Under the pieces are notes generated by a model. The model did not search any database. It had not been told where the DNA came from and was given only the letters and a program-made list of their open reading frames with translations. Positions 32,257 to 40,761 of a stretch of 64,000 bases of DNA are shown here, one piece after another. Origin of the DNA: Streptomyces sp. TLI_105 (GTDB lineage: Bacteria; Actinomycetota; Actinomycetes; Streptomycetales; Streptomycetaceae); assembly GCF_900105415.1 (NCBI RefSeq), contig NZ_FNSM01000001.1:1116001-1180000 (forward strand), in the 5' to 3' direction. Position 1 is the stretch's first letter. Every line of letters starts with the position of its first letter. Made by a program: the position numbers and the translations under genes.

Positions 32257-34296
32257 ATGCCCACCCCTCCCGAAGTCACCGCCCTCCTGGAAAGGGCGCA
32301 CCGGCTCGGCTCCGATCCCCGCATCACCAACTACGCGGGCGGCAACGTCTCCGCGAAGGGCACCGTCGTCGATCCCGTGACCGGGGGCGAGACCCCCCTC
32401 CTGTGGGTCAAGGGCTCCGGCGGCGATCTCGGCACCCTCACCGAGGACGGTCTCGCCGTGCTCCGTCTGGACCGGCTGCGCGCGCTCGCCGAGGTCTACC
32501 CGGGGGCGGAGCGCGAGGACGAGATGGTCGCCGCCTTCGACCACTGTCTGTACGGCAGGGGCGGCGCGGCCCCGTCCATCGACACCGCCATGCACGGCCT
32601 GGTGGACGCGCCGCACGTCGACCATCTGCACCCGGACGCGGGAACAGCGCTCGCCTGCGCCGCCGACGGCGAGAAGCTGACGGCGGAGTGCTTCGGCGAC
32701 ACGGTGGTCTGGGTGCCGTGGCGCCGGCCCGGCTTCCAGCTGGGCCTGGACATCGCCGCCGTGCGGAAGGCCCGCCCCGAGGCGATCGGCTGCGTGCTCG
32801 GCGGGCACGGCATCACCGCCTGGGGCGAGAGCTCGGAGGAGTGCGAGCGCAACGCGCTGCACATCATCCGCACCGCCGAATCCTTCCTCGCCGAGCGGGG
32901 CGGGCCCGAGCCGTTCGGGCCCGTGGTCGAGGGGTACGGTCCGCTGCCCGGGGCCGAGCGGCGGGAGCGGGCCGCCGCGCTCGCCCCGTACGTCCGCGCC
33001 CTCGCCTCCCAGGACCGTCCGCAGGTCGGGCACTTCACCGACTCGGAGCCGGTGCTCGACTTCCTCTCCCGCGCCGGGCACCCCCGGCTCGCCGCCCTCG
33101 GGACCTCCTGTCCCGACCACTTCCTGCGGACCAAGGTCCGGCCGCTGGTCCTGGACCTGCCCGCCGACGTGCCCCTCGACCGGGCGGTCGAGCGGCTGCG
33201 GGAGCTGCACACCGCGTACCGCGAGGAGTACGCCGCCTACTACGCCCGGCACGCCACCGAGGACTCCCCCGCGATGCGCGGCGCCGATCCGGCGATCGTG
33301 CTCGTGCCGGGCGTGGGCATGTTCTCCTTCGGGCGCGACAAGCAGACCGCGCGCGTGGCGGGCGAGTTCTACGGGAACGCGATCCAGGTGATGCGGGGCG
33401 CGGAGGCGGTCTCCTCGTACGCGCCGATCGAGGAGTCCGAGAAGTTCCGCATCGAGTACTGGGAGTTGGAGGAGGCCAAGCTGCGGCGGATGCCGAAGCC
33501 GCGGCCGCTCGCGACCCGGGTGGCGCTCGTGACGGGGGCGGGCAGCGGCATCGGCCGGGCGATCGCGCACCGGCTCGCCGCCGAGGGGGCCTGCGTGGTG
33601 GTCGCCGACCGGAACGCGGCGGGCGCGGCGAAGGTGGCGGAGGAACTCGGCGGCCCCGACAAGGCGGTGGCCGTCGCCGTGGACGTCACGTCGGAGGAGG
33701 AGATCGGTGCCGCGTTCCGGGCGGCGGTGCTCGCCTTCGGCGGGGTGGACCTGGTCGTGAACAACGCTGGCGTCTCGATCTCGAAGCCGCTCCTGGAGAC
33801 CACGGCGCAGGACTGGGACGTCCAGCACGCGATCATGGCGCGGGGTTCGTTCCTGGTCTCCCGGGAGGCCGCGCGGGTCATGACCGCGCAGGGGCTCGGC
33901 GGCGACATCGTCTGCATCGCCTCCAAGAACGCGGTCTTCGCGGGCCCGAACAACATCGCCTACTCCGCCGCCAAGGCCGATCAGGCACACCAAGTTCGCC
34001 TCCTTGCCGCCGAGTTGGGCGAGCACGGCATCCGGGTGAACGGCGTCAACCCCGACGGGGTGGTGCGCGGCTCGGGCATCTTCTCCGGGGGGTGGGGCGC
34101 CCAGCGGGCGGCCACGTACGGCATCGAGGAGGACCAGCTGGGCGCGTACTACGCGGAGCGCACGCTGCTCAAGCGGGAGGTGCTGCCCGAGCACGTGGCC
34201 AACGCGGTGTTCGCGCTGACCGGCGGCGACCTCAGCCACACGACCGGTCTGCACGTCCCCGTGGACGCGGGCGTCGCCGCCGCCTTCCTGCGATGA
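32257..34296 (+). CDS. rhaEW: bifunctional rhamnulose-1-phosphate aldolase / L-lactaldehyde dehydrogenase
   Basis: 679 residues, ATG 32257 after TAAGGAACCCC. Residues about 1-400 are a class II aldolase/adducin domain (NYAGGNVSAKG, LWVKGSGGDLGTLTEDGLAV, and metal-binding HVDHLHPDAGTALAC). Residues about 415-679 are an SDR domain: RVALVTGAGSGIGRAIAHRL near 425 and catalytic Y569-SAAK. This fusion is known from Bacillus (YuxG/RhaEW): it cleaves rhamnulose-1-phosphate to DHAP plus L-lactaldehyde and oxidises the latter to L-lactate. Coupled to rhaB by ATGA. Confidence 0.93.
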   Translation: MPTPPEVTALLERAHRLGSDPRITNYAGGNVSAKGTVVDPVTGGETPLLWVKGSGGDLGTLTEDGLAVLRLDRLRALAEVYPGAEREDEMVAAFDHCLYGRGGAAPSIDTAMHGLVDAPHVDHLHPDAGTALACAADGEKLTAECFGDTVVWVPWRRPGFQLGLDIAAVRKARPEAIGCVLGGHGITAWGESSEECERNALHIIRTAESFLAERGGPEPFGPVVEGYGPLPGAERRERAAALAPYVRALASQDRPQVGHFTDSEPVLDFLSRAGHPRLAALGTSCPDHFLRTKVRPLVLDLPADVPLDRAVERLRELHTAYREEYAAYYARHATEDSPAMRGADPAIVLVPGVGMFSFGRDKQTARVAGEFYGNAIQVMRGAEAVSSYAPIEESEKFRIEYWELEEAKLRRMPKPRPLATRVALVTGAGSGIGRAIAHRLAAEGACVVVADRNAAGAAKVAEELGGPDKAVAVAVDVTSEEEIGAAFRAAVLAFGGVDLVVNNAGVSISKPLLETTAQDWDVQHAIMARGSFLVSREAARVMTAQGLGGDIVCIASKNAVFAGPNNIAYSAAKADQAHQVRLLAAELGEHGIRVNGVNPDGVVRGSGIFSGGWGAQRAATYGIEEDQLGAYYAERTLLKREVLPEHVANAVFALTGGDLSHTTGLHVPVDAGVAAAFLR

Positions 34297-35849
34297 GCCC
34301 CGGCCTTCCCGCGACGAGCCCCGGTCTCCCCGCGACGAGCCCCGGCCTTCCCGCGACGAGCGGAATCACGGGCGGGCCCCACGGCGTCTTCGCCGCGGCG
34401 GACCTCGGCGCCACCAGCGGGCGTGTGATGCTCGGGCGGGTCGGGCGCGACCTGCTCGACCTCACCGAGCTCCACCGCTTCCCCAACACCCCGGTGCTGC
34501 TGCCCGACGGGCTGCGCTGGAACGCCCTCGCCCTCTTCCAGGGCGTCCTGGACGGCCTGCGCGCGGCCGCCCGCGCCGACGGGGTCGACTCGGTGGGCGT
34601 GGACACCTGGGCGGTGGACTACGGGCTCCTCGACGCCGACGGCGCGCTGCTCGGCGCGCCGTACCACTACCGCGACCGGCGTACGGAGGGGGCGGCGGAG
34701 GCGGTACGGGGAGAGGTCGGCCCGGCCGAGCTGTACCGGATCACCGGCCTCCAGCACCTCTCCTTCAACACCGTCTACCAGCTCGCCTCGGCCGCCGGAT
34801 CGGCCCAACTGTCCATGGCCAGGACGCTGTTGCTCATGCCGGACCTGATCGTCCACTGGCTGACCGGGACGGTCGGCGCCGAGGAGACGAACGCCTCCAC
34901 GACGGGCCTCTTCGACGCCCGCGCAGGCAGGTGGTCCGAGGACCTGCTCGGCCGGCTCGCGATCGATCCCGGACTGCTCCCCCCGCTGCGGTCCCCCGGC
35001 GATCCGGCGGGCGAACTCCTCCCCCACGTCGCCGAGTTCACCGGGCTCGACGCCCGGACACCGGTGACGGTCGTCGCCTCGCACGACACCGCGTCGGCCG
35101 TGGCCGCCGTCCCCGCGACGGACCCGGACTTCGCGTACGTCTCCTGCGGCACCTGGTCGCTCGCGGGTCTGGAGCTGGACGCGCCGGTCCTGACCGAGGC
35201 GTCCCGGGCGGCGAACTTCACCAACGAGCGGGGGGTCGACGGCACGGTCCGCTTCCTGCGGAACATCATGGGCCTGTGGCTCCTGGAGGAGTGCCGCCGC
35301 GCCTGGGAGCGCCGGGGGCTGTCCGCCGGTCTCGACGGGCTGCTCGCGGACGCGGCCCGCGCGGAGCCGTTCACGGCGGTCGTCGACCCGGACGCGCCGG
35401 AGTTCCTCGCCCCGGGCGACATGCCGGAGCGGATCCGGGCCCACTGCCGGCGCACCGGGCAGCCCGCGCCCGAGGGGCCCGGGGCGGTGGTCCGCTGCGT
35501 CCTGGAGAGCCTGGCCCTCGCCCATCGGCGCACCCTGCGGCAGGCCGCCGAGCTGGCCGGCCGGGAGGTCGCGCGGGTGCACCTGGTGGGCGGCGGAGCC
35601 CGTAACGCCCTGCTCTGCCAGTGGACGGCGGACGCCACCGGGCTGCCCGTCGTCGCGGGCCCCGTGGAGGCGACCGCCCTGGGCAACGTCCTCGTCCAGG
35701 CGCGCGCCGCCGGTCTCGTCGGCGACCTCGGTTCGATGCGTCGGCTCGTCGCGCGGACGCACCCCCTGCGACACTACGTACCGCAGGGCGACGGCGCCGC
35801 CTGGGACAGGGCCGCCGCCCGACTCGAACCGTCCCCGAGGAACCCGTGA
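34293..35849 (+). CDS. rhaB: rhamnulokinase
   Basis: 518 residues; ATG overlaps the rhaEW stop. FGGY kinase core starts at about residue 30 (FAAADLGATSGRVMLGRVGR) with VGVDTWAVDYGLLDADGALL, RITGLQHLSFNTVYQLASA, VVASHDTASAVAAVP and ATP-binding VARVHLVGGGARNALLCQWT; all fit RhaB. It phosphorylates L-rhamnulose. Oddity: before the core there is a three-copy heptapeptide repeat SPGLPAT (perfect or near-perfect 21-bp units at 34296, 34317 and 34338), absent from ordinary RhaB. The stop overlaps the lutA start (TGATG). Confidence 0.93.
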   Translation: MSPGLPATSPGLPATSPGLPATSGITGGPHGVFAAADLGATSGRVMLGRVGRDLLDLTELHRFPNTPVLLPDGLRWNALALFQGVLDGLRAAARADGVDSVGVDTWAVDYGLLDADGALLGAPYHYRDRRTEGAAEAVRGEVGPAELYRITGLQHLSFNTVYQLASAAGSAQLSMARTLLLMPDLIVHWLTGTVGAEETNASTTGLFDARAGRWSEDLLGRLAIDPGLLPPLRSPGDPAGELLPHVAEFTGLDARTPVTVVASHDTASAVAAVPATDPDFAYVSCGTWSLAGLELDAPVLTEASRAANFTNERGVDGTVRFLRNIMGLWLLEECRRAWERRGLSAGLDGLLADAARAEPFTAVVDPDAPEFLAPGDMPERIRAHCRRTGQPAPEGPGAVVRCVLESLALAHRRTLRQAAELAGREVARVHLVGGGARNALLCQWTADATGLPVVAGPVEATALGNVLVQARAAGLVGDLGSMRRLVARTHPLRHYVPQGDGAAWDRAAARLEPSPRNP

Positions 35850-36565
35850 TGCGTGTCGCCCTCTTCGTCACCTGCGTCAACGACGCCGTCTTCCCGTCGA
35901 CGGGCGTGGCCACGGTCCGGCTCCTCGAACGGCTCGGTGTGACGGTCGACTTCCCTGCGGCCCAGTCCTGCTGCGGGCAGCCGCAGTTCAACACGGGCTA
36001 CCGCGCGGAGACCGAACCGCTCGTACGGCGCACGGTGCGGGCCTTCGAGGGCTACGACCACGTGGTGACCCCGTCCGGTTCGTGCGCGGCGATGGTCCGC
36101 CGCCACTACCCGTCGTTCGGCACGGAGGCGGAGGCCCTGGCGCCGCGCGTGCACGAGCTGACGGAGTTCCTGGTGGACGTGCTCGGCGTGACGGACGTGG
36201 GCGCGTACTTCCCGCACCGGGTGACGTACCACCCGTCCTGTCACGGCCTGCGGCTCCTCGGGCTCGGGGAGCGGCCGCGGCGGCTCCTGGAGGCGGTGAA
36301 GGGCCTGGAGCTCGTGGAACTGCCGGGCGCGGAGGAGTGCTGCGGCTTCGGCGGCACGTTCGCGGTGAAGAACCCGGACGTCTCGGCGGCGATGGGCGCC
36401 GACAAGATCACGAACGCGCTGTCCACCGGCGCGGAGGTCCTGTGCGGCGCGGACAACTCCTGTCTGCTGCACGTGGGCGGCATGCTGAGGCGGCAGGAGG
36501 CGCCGCTGCGGGCGCTGCACCTGGCGGAGATCCTGGCGAGCACGGAAGAGGAGCCTTGGAAGTGA
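35849..36565 (+). CDS. lutA: L-lactate dehydrogenase complex subunit LutA (CCG-domain Fe-S protein)
   Basis: 238 residues, ATG 35849 overlapping the rhaB stop. Two cysteine-rich CCG modules: AAQSCCGQPQFNTGYRAE and, further on, YHPSCHGLR..., GAEECCGFGGTFAVKNPD and ADNSCLLHVGG. These match LutA/GlcF-type subunits binding an unusual Fe-S centre. With LutB and LutC it oxidises L-lactate to pyruvate. Its fusion to the rhamnose operon is meaningful because RhaEW makes L-lactate. Coupled to lutB by GTGA. Confidence 0.93.
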   Translation: MRVALFVTCVNDAVFPSTGVATVRLLERLGVTVDFPAAQSCCGQPQFNTGYRAETEPLVRRTVRAFEGYDHVVTPSGSCAAMVRRHYPSFGTEAEALAPRVHELTEFLVDVLGVTDVGAYFPHRVTYHPSCHGLRLLGLGERPRRLLEAVKGLELVELPGAEECCGFGGTFAVKNPDVSAAMGADKITNALSTGAEVLCGADNSCLLHVGGMLRRQEAPLRALHLAEILASTEEEPWK

Positions 36566-37986
36566 GCGGGACTTTTCTGGGGATGCCGGCCTTCCCCGAG
36601 GCTGCGCGGTCGGCCGTCGGGAACACGACCCTGCGCGCCAACCTGCGGCACGCGACCCACACCATCCGGGACAAGCGGGCGCGGGCGGTGGCCGAGCTGG
36701 ACGACTGGGCCGCGCTCCGCGAGGCCGGCAAGCGGATCAAGGACGAGACGCTCCGTCATCTCGACACGTACCTCCTCCGCTTGGAGGAGGCGGTGACGGC
36801 GGCGGGCGGCACGGTGCACTGGGCGGCGGACGCGGCCGAGGCCAACCGGATCGTCACCGAGCTCGTGCGGGCCACCGGAGAGACCGAGGTGGTCAAGGTC
36901 AAGTCGATGGCCACCCAGGAGATCGGGCTCAACGAGCACCTGGCGGCCGAGGGCATCGCCGCGTACGAGACGGATCTCGCGGAGCTGATCGTGCAGCTCG
37001 GCGAGGACCGCCCCTCACACATCCTGGTCCCGGCGATCCACCGCAACCGCGGCGAGATCCGCGACATCTTCCGCGAGAAGATGGGCGGTTGGGGCCGTCC
37101 GGCGCCGGAGGGGCTGAGCGACGCCCCGGCCGAGCTGGCGGAGGCGGCCCGGCTGCACCTGCGGGAGAAGTTCCTGCGGGCGAAGGTGGGGATCTCCGGG
37201 GCGAACTTCATGGTCGCCGAGACCGGCACCCTCGTCGTCGTCGAGTCCGAGGGCAACGGCCGCATGTGCCTGACCCTGCCCGAGACCCTCATCTCGGTCG
37301 TGGGCGTGGAGAAGGTGGTGCCGACCTGGCGGGACCTGGAGGTCTTCCTCCAGACGCTCCCGCGCTCCTCGACGGCCGAGCGGATGAACCCGTACACGAG
37401 CATGTGGACCGGCACCACCGACGGCGACGGGCCGAGCGCCTTCCACCTGGTCCTCCTCGACAACGGCCGCACCGACGCCCTCGCCGACGAGGTGGGGCGG
37501 CAGGCGCTGCGCTGCATCCGCTGCTCGGCCTGTCTCAACGTCTGCCCGGTGTACGAGCGGGCCGGCGGTCACGCGTACGGCTCGGTCTACCCCGGTCCGA
37601 TCGGCGCGATCCTCACCCCGCAGCTGCGGGGCACCGCGAGCGAGGTCGACGCCTCGCTGCCGTACGCCTCCTCGCTGTGCGGCGCCTGCTACGAGGTGTG
37701 CCCGGTCGCCATCGACATCCCCGAGGTCCTGGTGCACCTGCGCGAGCGGGTGGCCGAGGAGGGCGGCAAGGGGCACCGCCTGGAGCGGGCCGCGATCAAG
37801 GCGTCCACCTGGGTCCTGGACCACCCCGGCGTGCTCGCGGCGGGCGAGCGGCTCGCGTCCGCGGCCCGGAAGGCGCTCCCGAAGCGGCTGCCGGGGCCCG
37901 GCGCCCGCCAGTGGACCGGCCACCGCGACCTGCCCGACATGCCCGCCGAACCGTTCCGCGACTGGTGGAGGAAGAACCGCGCATGA
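36562..37986 (+). CDS. lutB: L-lactate dehydrogenase complex subunit LutB (ferredoxin-like, LUD domain)
   Basis: 474 residues from the GTG overlapping the lutA stop. LUD domain (about 70-300): VVKVKSMATQEIGLNEHLA, HILVPAIHRNRGEIRDIFR, KVGISGANFMVAETGTLVVV. Then two [4Fe-4S] motifs CIRCSACLNVCPVYE and CGACYEVCPVAIDIPE, and a C-terminal helical region. Length is normal for LutB. The stop codon overlaps a small downstream ATG (GCATGA). Confidence 0.94.
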   Translation: MSGTFLGMPAFPEAARSAVGNTTLRANLRHATHTIRDKRARAVAELDDWAALREAGKRIKDETLRHLDTYLLRLEEAVTAAGGTVHWAADAAEANRIVTELVRATGETEVVKVKSMATQEIGLNEHLAAEGIAAYETDLAELIVQLGEDRPSHILVPAIHRNRGEIRDIFREKMGGWGRPAPEGLSDAPAELAEAARLHLREKFLRAKVGISGANFMVAETGTLVVVESEGNGRMCLTLPETLISVVGVEKVVPTWRDLEVFLQTLPRSSTAERMNPYTSMWTGTTDGDGPSAFHLVLLDNGRTDALADEVGRQALRCIRCSACLNVCPVYERAGGHAYGSVYPGPIGAILTPQLRGTASEVDASLPYASSLCGACYEVCPVAIDIPEVLVHLRERVAEEGGKGHRLERAAIKASTWVLDHPGVLAAGERLASAARKALPKRLPGPGARQWTGHRDLPDMPAEPFRDWWRKNRA

Positions 37987-38090
37987 CCGATCTCCCGCCC
38001 GTGGAACCGCGCCCGGCCGACTCCCCGCCCGCGGCACCGCGCATGACCGCGCCCCGCCCCCGGCCCCTCGCGAGGAGGACCCGCGCATGA
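37983..38090 (+). other. 35-codon ORF between lutB and lutC, likely a duplicated start region
   Basis: ATG 37983 overlaps the lutB stop and reads MTDLPPVEPRPADSPPAAPR, then 15 more residues to a TGA overlapping the lutC ATG. The stretch contains three copies of GCGCATGACC (near 37980, 38040 and 38084), the last being the real lutC start. It looks like a local duplication of the lutC leader; the frame could still help ribosomes travel from lutB to lutC. Not a known protein. Confidence 0.3.
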
Positions 38091-38737
38091 CCGATCCGCA
38101 CGTGACCGACTCCCGCGCGCGCGTCCTCGCCCGGGTCCGTGCCGCCGTCGCCGGCGCGCCCGAGGCTCCCGCCGTCGCACGCGACTACCGGCCGCGCCAC
38201 ACCCCGGACGACCCCGACGGTCTTCTCGACCTGCTCCACGAGAACCTCGCCGACTACCGGGCCCACGTCCACCGCACCGCACCCGACGGCGTGGCCGGGC
38301 TCGTCGCGCGGCTCCTCGCGGAGCGCGGCGCGCGCAGCGTCGTCGTGCCGCCCGGGCTGCCCGAGGGGTGGCTCGCCACGACCGAGGCGGTGCGGCGGTT
38401 CGACGAGCCACGGCTGACCCCGTACGAACTGGACGGCGCGGACGCCGTGGTGACGGGGTGCGCGGTGGCGATCGCCGAGACCGGCACGATCGTCCTGGAC
38501 GGCGGTCCGGGCCAGGGCCGCCGGGCGCTGACGCTCGTCCCCGATCTGCACCTCTGCGTGGTGCGGGCCCCGGAGCAGGTGGTGGCCTCGGTGCCGCTCG
38601 CGCTCCCCCGGCTCGATCCGACGCGTCCGCTGACCTGGATCTCGGGGCCGTCCGCGACGAGCGACATCGAGCTCGACCGGGTGGAGGGCGTGCACGGGCC
38701 GCGCACCCTGGAGGTCCTGCTGGTGACGGGCGGCTGA
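38087..38737 (+). CDS. lutC: L-lactate utilisation protein LutC (LUD domain)
   Basis: 216 residues, ATG 38087 after GAGGAGGACCCGCGC. LUD-domain protein: SRARVLARVRAAVAGAPEAP, LARLLAERGARSVVVPPGLP, GADAVVTGCAVAIAETGTIV, LTLVPDLHLCVVRAPEQVV and the terminal TSDIELDRVEGVHGPRTLEV. This is the third subunit of the LutABC complex. Followed by a hairpin facing the convergent LacI gene. Confidence 0.92.
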   Translation: MTDPHVTDSRARVLARVRAAVAGAPEAPAVARDYRPRHTPDDPDGLLDLLHENLADYRAHVHRTAPDGVAGLVARLLAERGARSVVVPPGLPEGWLATTEAVRRFDEPRLTPYELDGADAVVTGCAVAIAETGTIVLDGGPGQGRRALTLVPDLHLCVVRAPEQVVASVPLALPRLDPTRPLTWISGPSATSDIELDRVEGVHGPRTLEVLLVTGG

Positions 38738-38743
38738 CACGCG

Positions 38744-38777
38744 GAAGCAGCCGGGCCCGAGGGCGTCCGGCCGCTTC
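38744..38777. terminator. hairpin between lutC and the convergent lacI
   Basis: GAAGC-A-GCCGG (38744-38754) pairs with CCGGC-C-GCTTC (38767-38777), an 11-bp stem with one mismatch and a 12-nt loop. It lies 6 bp after the lutC stop and 14 bp beyond the lacI stop, so it can serve both. Confidence 0.55.
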
Positions 38778-38791
38778 GCCGCGGGAGGGCG

Positions 38792-39817
38792 TCAGGCCGA
38801 CTCGCGGCGGACGAGCTCCGTCGGCAGGATGACCGTCGCCGGGTCCTCCCCCGCTATCCGCGCCAGGAGCGTCCGGACCATCTCGGTGCTGATGCGGTCC
38901 CAGGGCTGGCGGATGGTGGTGAGGGAGGGGCGGGAGGAGAGCGCCGCCGGGGAGTCGTCGAAGCCGCCGACGGCGATGTCCTCGGGGACCCGCCTGCCCG
39001 CGCGGGCGAGGGCGTCGAGGACGCCCTGTGCCATCAGGTCGGAGGCGACGAAGACGGCGTCGATGTCCGGGGCGCGCTCCAGGAGGGCGCGGGCGGCGTC
39101 CTCGCCGCTGGCCCGGCTGTAGTCGCCGGTGGCGATCAGCGCCTCGTCGACGGGCAGGCCGTGCTCGGCGAGCGTCTCGCGGTAGCCGGCGAGGCGCTCC
39201 ACCCCGCCGGAGGTGTCGAGCGGTCCGGTGACGGTGGCGATCCGGCGCCGCCCGGTCGCGTACAGGTGGCGCACCATGTCGCGGGCGCCGTCCCGGTCGT
39301 CGGCGGCGACGTAGCCGATCTTGGCGGTCTGGCCGAGGGGTTTGCCGCAGGCGACGACGGGGACGCCGGCCTCGTGCAGCCGGGCCACCACGGGCTCGCC
39401 GGAGTGGCTGGAGACGAGGAGGACGCCGTCGACGTGGCCGGCCTCGATGTAGCGGAGGTTGCGGCGGCGTTCGTCCTCGGTGCCCGCGATCATCAGGAGG
39501 AGCGGGATGTCCTGGGCGGCGAGGGCCTGGGTGCAGGCCCTGAGGAGGACGTTGAAGTTGGGGTCCTCGAAGAAGCGCTCCTGCGGTTCGGTCAGGAGGA
39601 AGGCGACCGAGTCGGACTTGCCGGTGATCAGCGAGCGGGCGTGCCGGTTGACGACGTATCCCGTTCTTCGGATCGCGGCGTCGACGGCCGCCTTCGCCGT
39701 CGGGCTGACGTAGTGGCCGCCGTTGAGGACGCGGGAGACGGTGCCGCGCGAGACTCCGGCCTCGCGGGCCACGTCGTGGATGGTCGCCGGGCGGCGCCTG
39801 CTCGCTGCTGTGCTCAT
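38792..39817 (-). CDS. LacI-family transcriptional regulator (probable galactan-utilisation regulator)
   Basis: 341 residues from ATG 39817 (GGGGAAAC upstream). Helix-turn-helix PATIHDVAREAGVSRGTVSR with hinge NRHARSLITGKSDSVAFLLT; effector domain with FEDPNFNVLLRACTQAL and terminal PSLTTIRQPWDRISTEMVRT. It is the last gene after the SBP-permease-permease operon on the same strand. The operator-like CTGTGA-GCGT-TCACAG at 43117 between the operon and the GH42 gene is its probable target. The context suggests a GanR-like sensor of galacto-oligosaccharides. Confidence 0.92.
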   Translation of the reverse strand: MSTAASRRRPATIHDVAREAGVSRGTVSRVLNGGHYVSPTAKAAVDAAIRRTGYVVNRHARSLITGKSDSVAFLLTEPQERFFEDPNFNVLLRACTQALAAQDIPLLLMIAGTEDERRRNLRYIEAGHVDGVLLVSSHSGEPVVARLHEAGVPVVACGKPLGQTAKIGYVAADDRDGARDMVRHLYATGRRRIATVTGPLDTSGGVERLAGYRETLAEHGLPVDEALIATGDYSRASGEDAARALLERAPDIDAVFVASDLMAQGVLDALARAGRRVPEDIAVGGFDDSPAALSSRPSLTTIRQPWDRISTEMVRTLLARIAGEDPATVILPTELVRRESA

Positions 39818-39846
39818 GCTGTGTGTTTCCCCTCGATCCCCTGTGG

Positions 39847-40761
39847 TCAGGACTTTACGGCGCCGGAGAGCAGGTCGAGGCTCCAGAAGCGCTGGATGAC
39901 CAGGAACAGGGCGATGAGCGGGACGACGGCGAGGAAGGCTCCGGTGATGACGAGGGTGTAGAGGGAGGGCTGGCTGGCGCCCTGCTTGAGGAGGGTGAAC
40001 AGGCCGACGGTCATGGGGAACTTCTCGTCGTCGCCGAGCATGATGAAGGGCAGCAGGAAGTTGTTCCAGATGGCGACGAACTGGAAGAGGAAGATCGTCA
40101 CCAGACCCGGGGACATCATGGGGACGGCGATCCGCAGGAAGATCCGCCATTCGCCGGCGCCGTCCATGCGGCCCGCCTCGACGAGCTCCATGGGGATGGC
40201 GGCCTCGGCGTAGACGCGGCCGAGGTAGACGCCGTACGGGGAGAGGATCAGCGGCAGCAGCACGGAGGCGTACGTGTCCGTGAGGTCGGCCTCGGCCATG
40301 AGCAGGTACTGCGGGATGGCGAGGATGACCGGGGGCATGAGGACGCCGGTGAGGATGACGTTGAAGAAGGGCTCGCGGCCGCGGAAGCGGTAGACCGCGA
40401 AGGCGTAGCCGGCGAAGGCGGAGACCATCGTGGACAGGACGGCGCCGAGGCCCGCGTAGAAGACGGAGTTGCCCATCCAGCGCCAGTAGATGCCCTCGCG
40501 GTACGCGTCGAGGTCGGTGAGGTTGCCGGCGAAGCCGTCGCCGGGCAGGAAGGTGAAGGTGGAGAAGAGGTCCTGGCCCGACTTGGTGGCGGCGACCACG
40601 ACCCAGGCGACGGGGAGCAGGCAGTAGAGCGCCCCGAGGACGAGCGCGGCGGTGGGGAGCAGGGCCGTGCGGCGGGGACGGGGAGGCCCCTGGGAGGTGC
40701 CGGGGGTGGCGCCGGCGGCCGGTGCGGAGGCCCGGAGGGGCGGGGAGGCGAGCCCGTTCAT
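39847..40761 (-). CDS. carbohydrate ABC transporter permease (MalG/GanQ type)
   Basis: 304 residues; its ATG overlaps the stop of the upstream permease (ATGA). Six transmembrane segments, starting with TALLPTAALVLGALYCLLPV and ending in TGAFLAVVPLIALFLVIQRF. The EAA loop is EAAIPMELVEAGRMDGAGEW. This is the second inner-membrane subunit of a CUT1 sugar importer. The ATPase is not encoded here, as usual in Streptomyces, where the shared MsiK serves many CUT1 systems. Confidence 0.92.
   Translation of the reverse strand: MNGLASPPLRASAPAAGATPGTSQGPPRPRRTALLPTAALVLGALYCLLPVAWVVVAATKSGQDLFSTFTFLPGDGFAGNLTDLDAYREGIYWRWMGNSVFYAGLGAVLSTMVSAFAGYAFAVYRFRGREPFFNVILTGVLMPPVILAIPQYLLMAEADLTDTYASVLLPLILSPYGVYLGRVYAEAAIPMELVEAGRMDGAGEWRIFLRIAVPMMSPGLVTIFLFQFVAIWNNFLLPFIMLGDDEKFPMTVGLFTLLKQGASQPSLYTLVITGAFLAVVPLIALFLVIQRFWSLDLLSGAVKS

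Noticed and set aside
37983..38090. Treating the 35-codon frame between lutB and lutC as a real small protein
   Set aside because: It consists of duplicated leader sequence and Pro/Arg low complexity; kept only as a possible coupling ORF.
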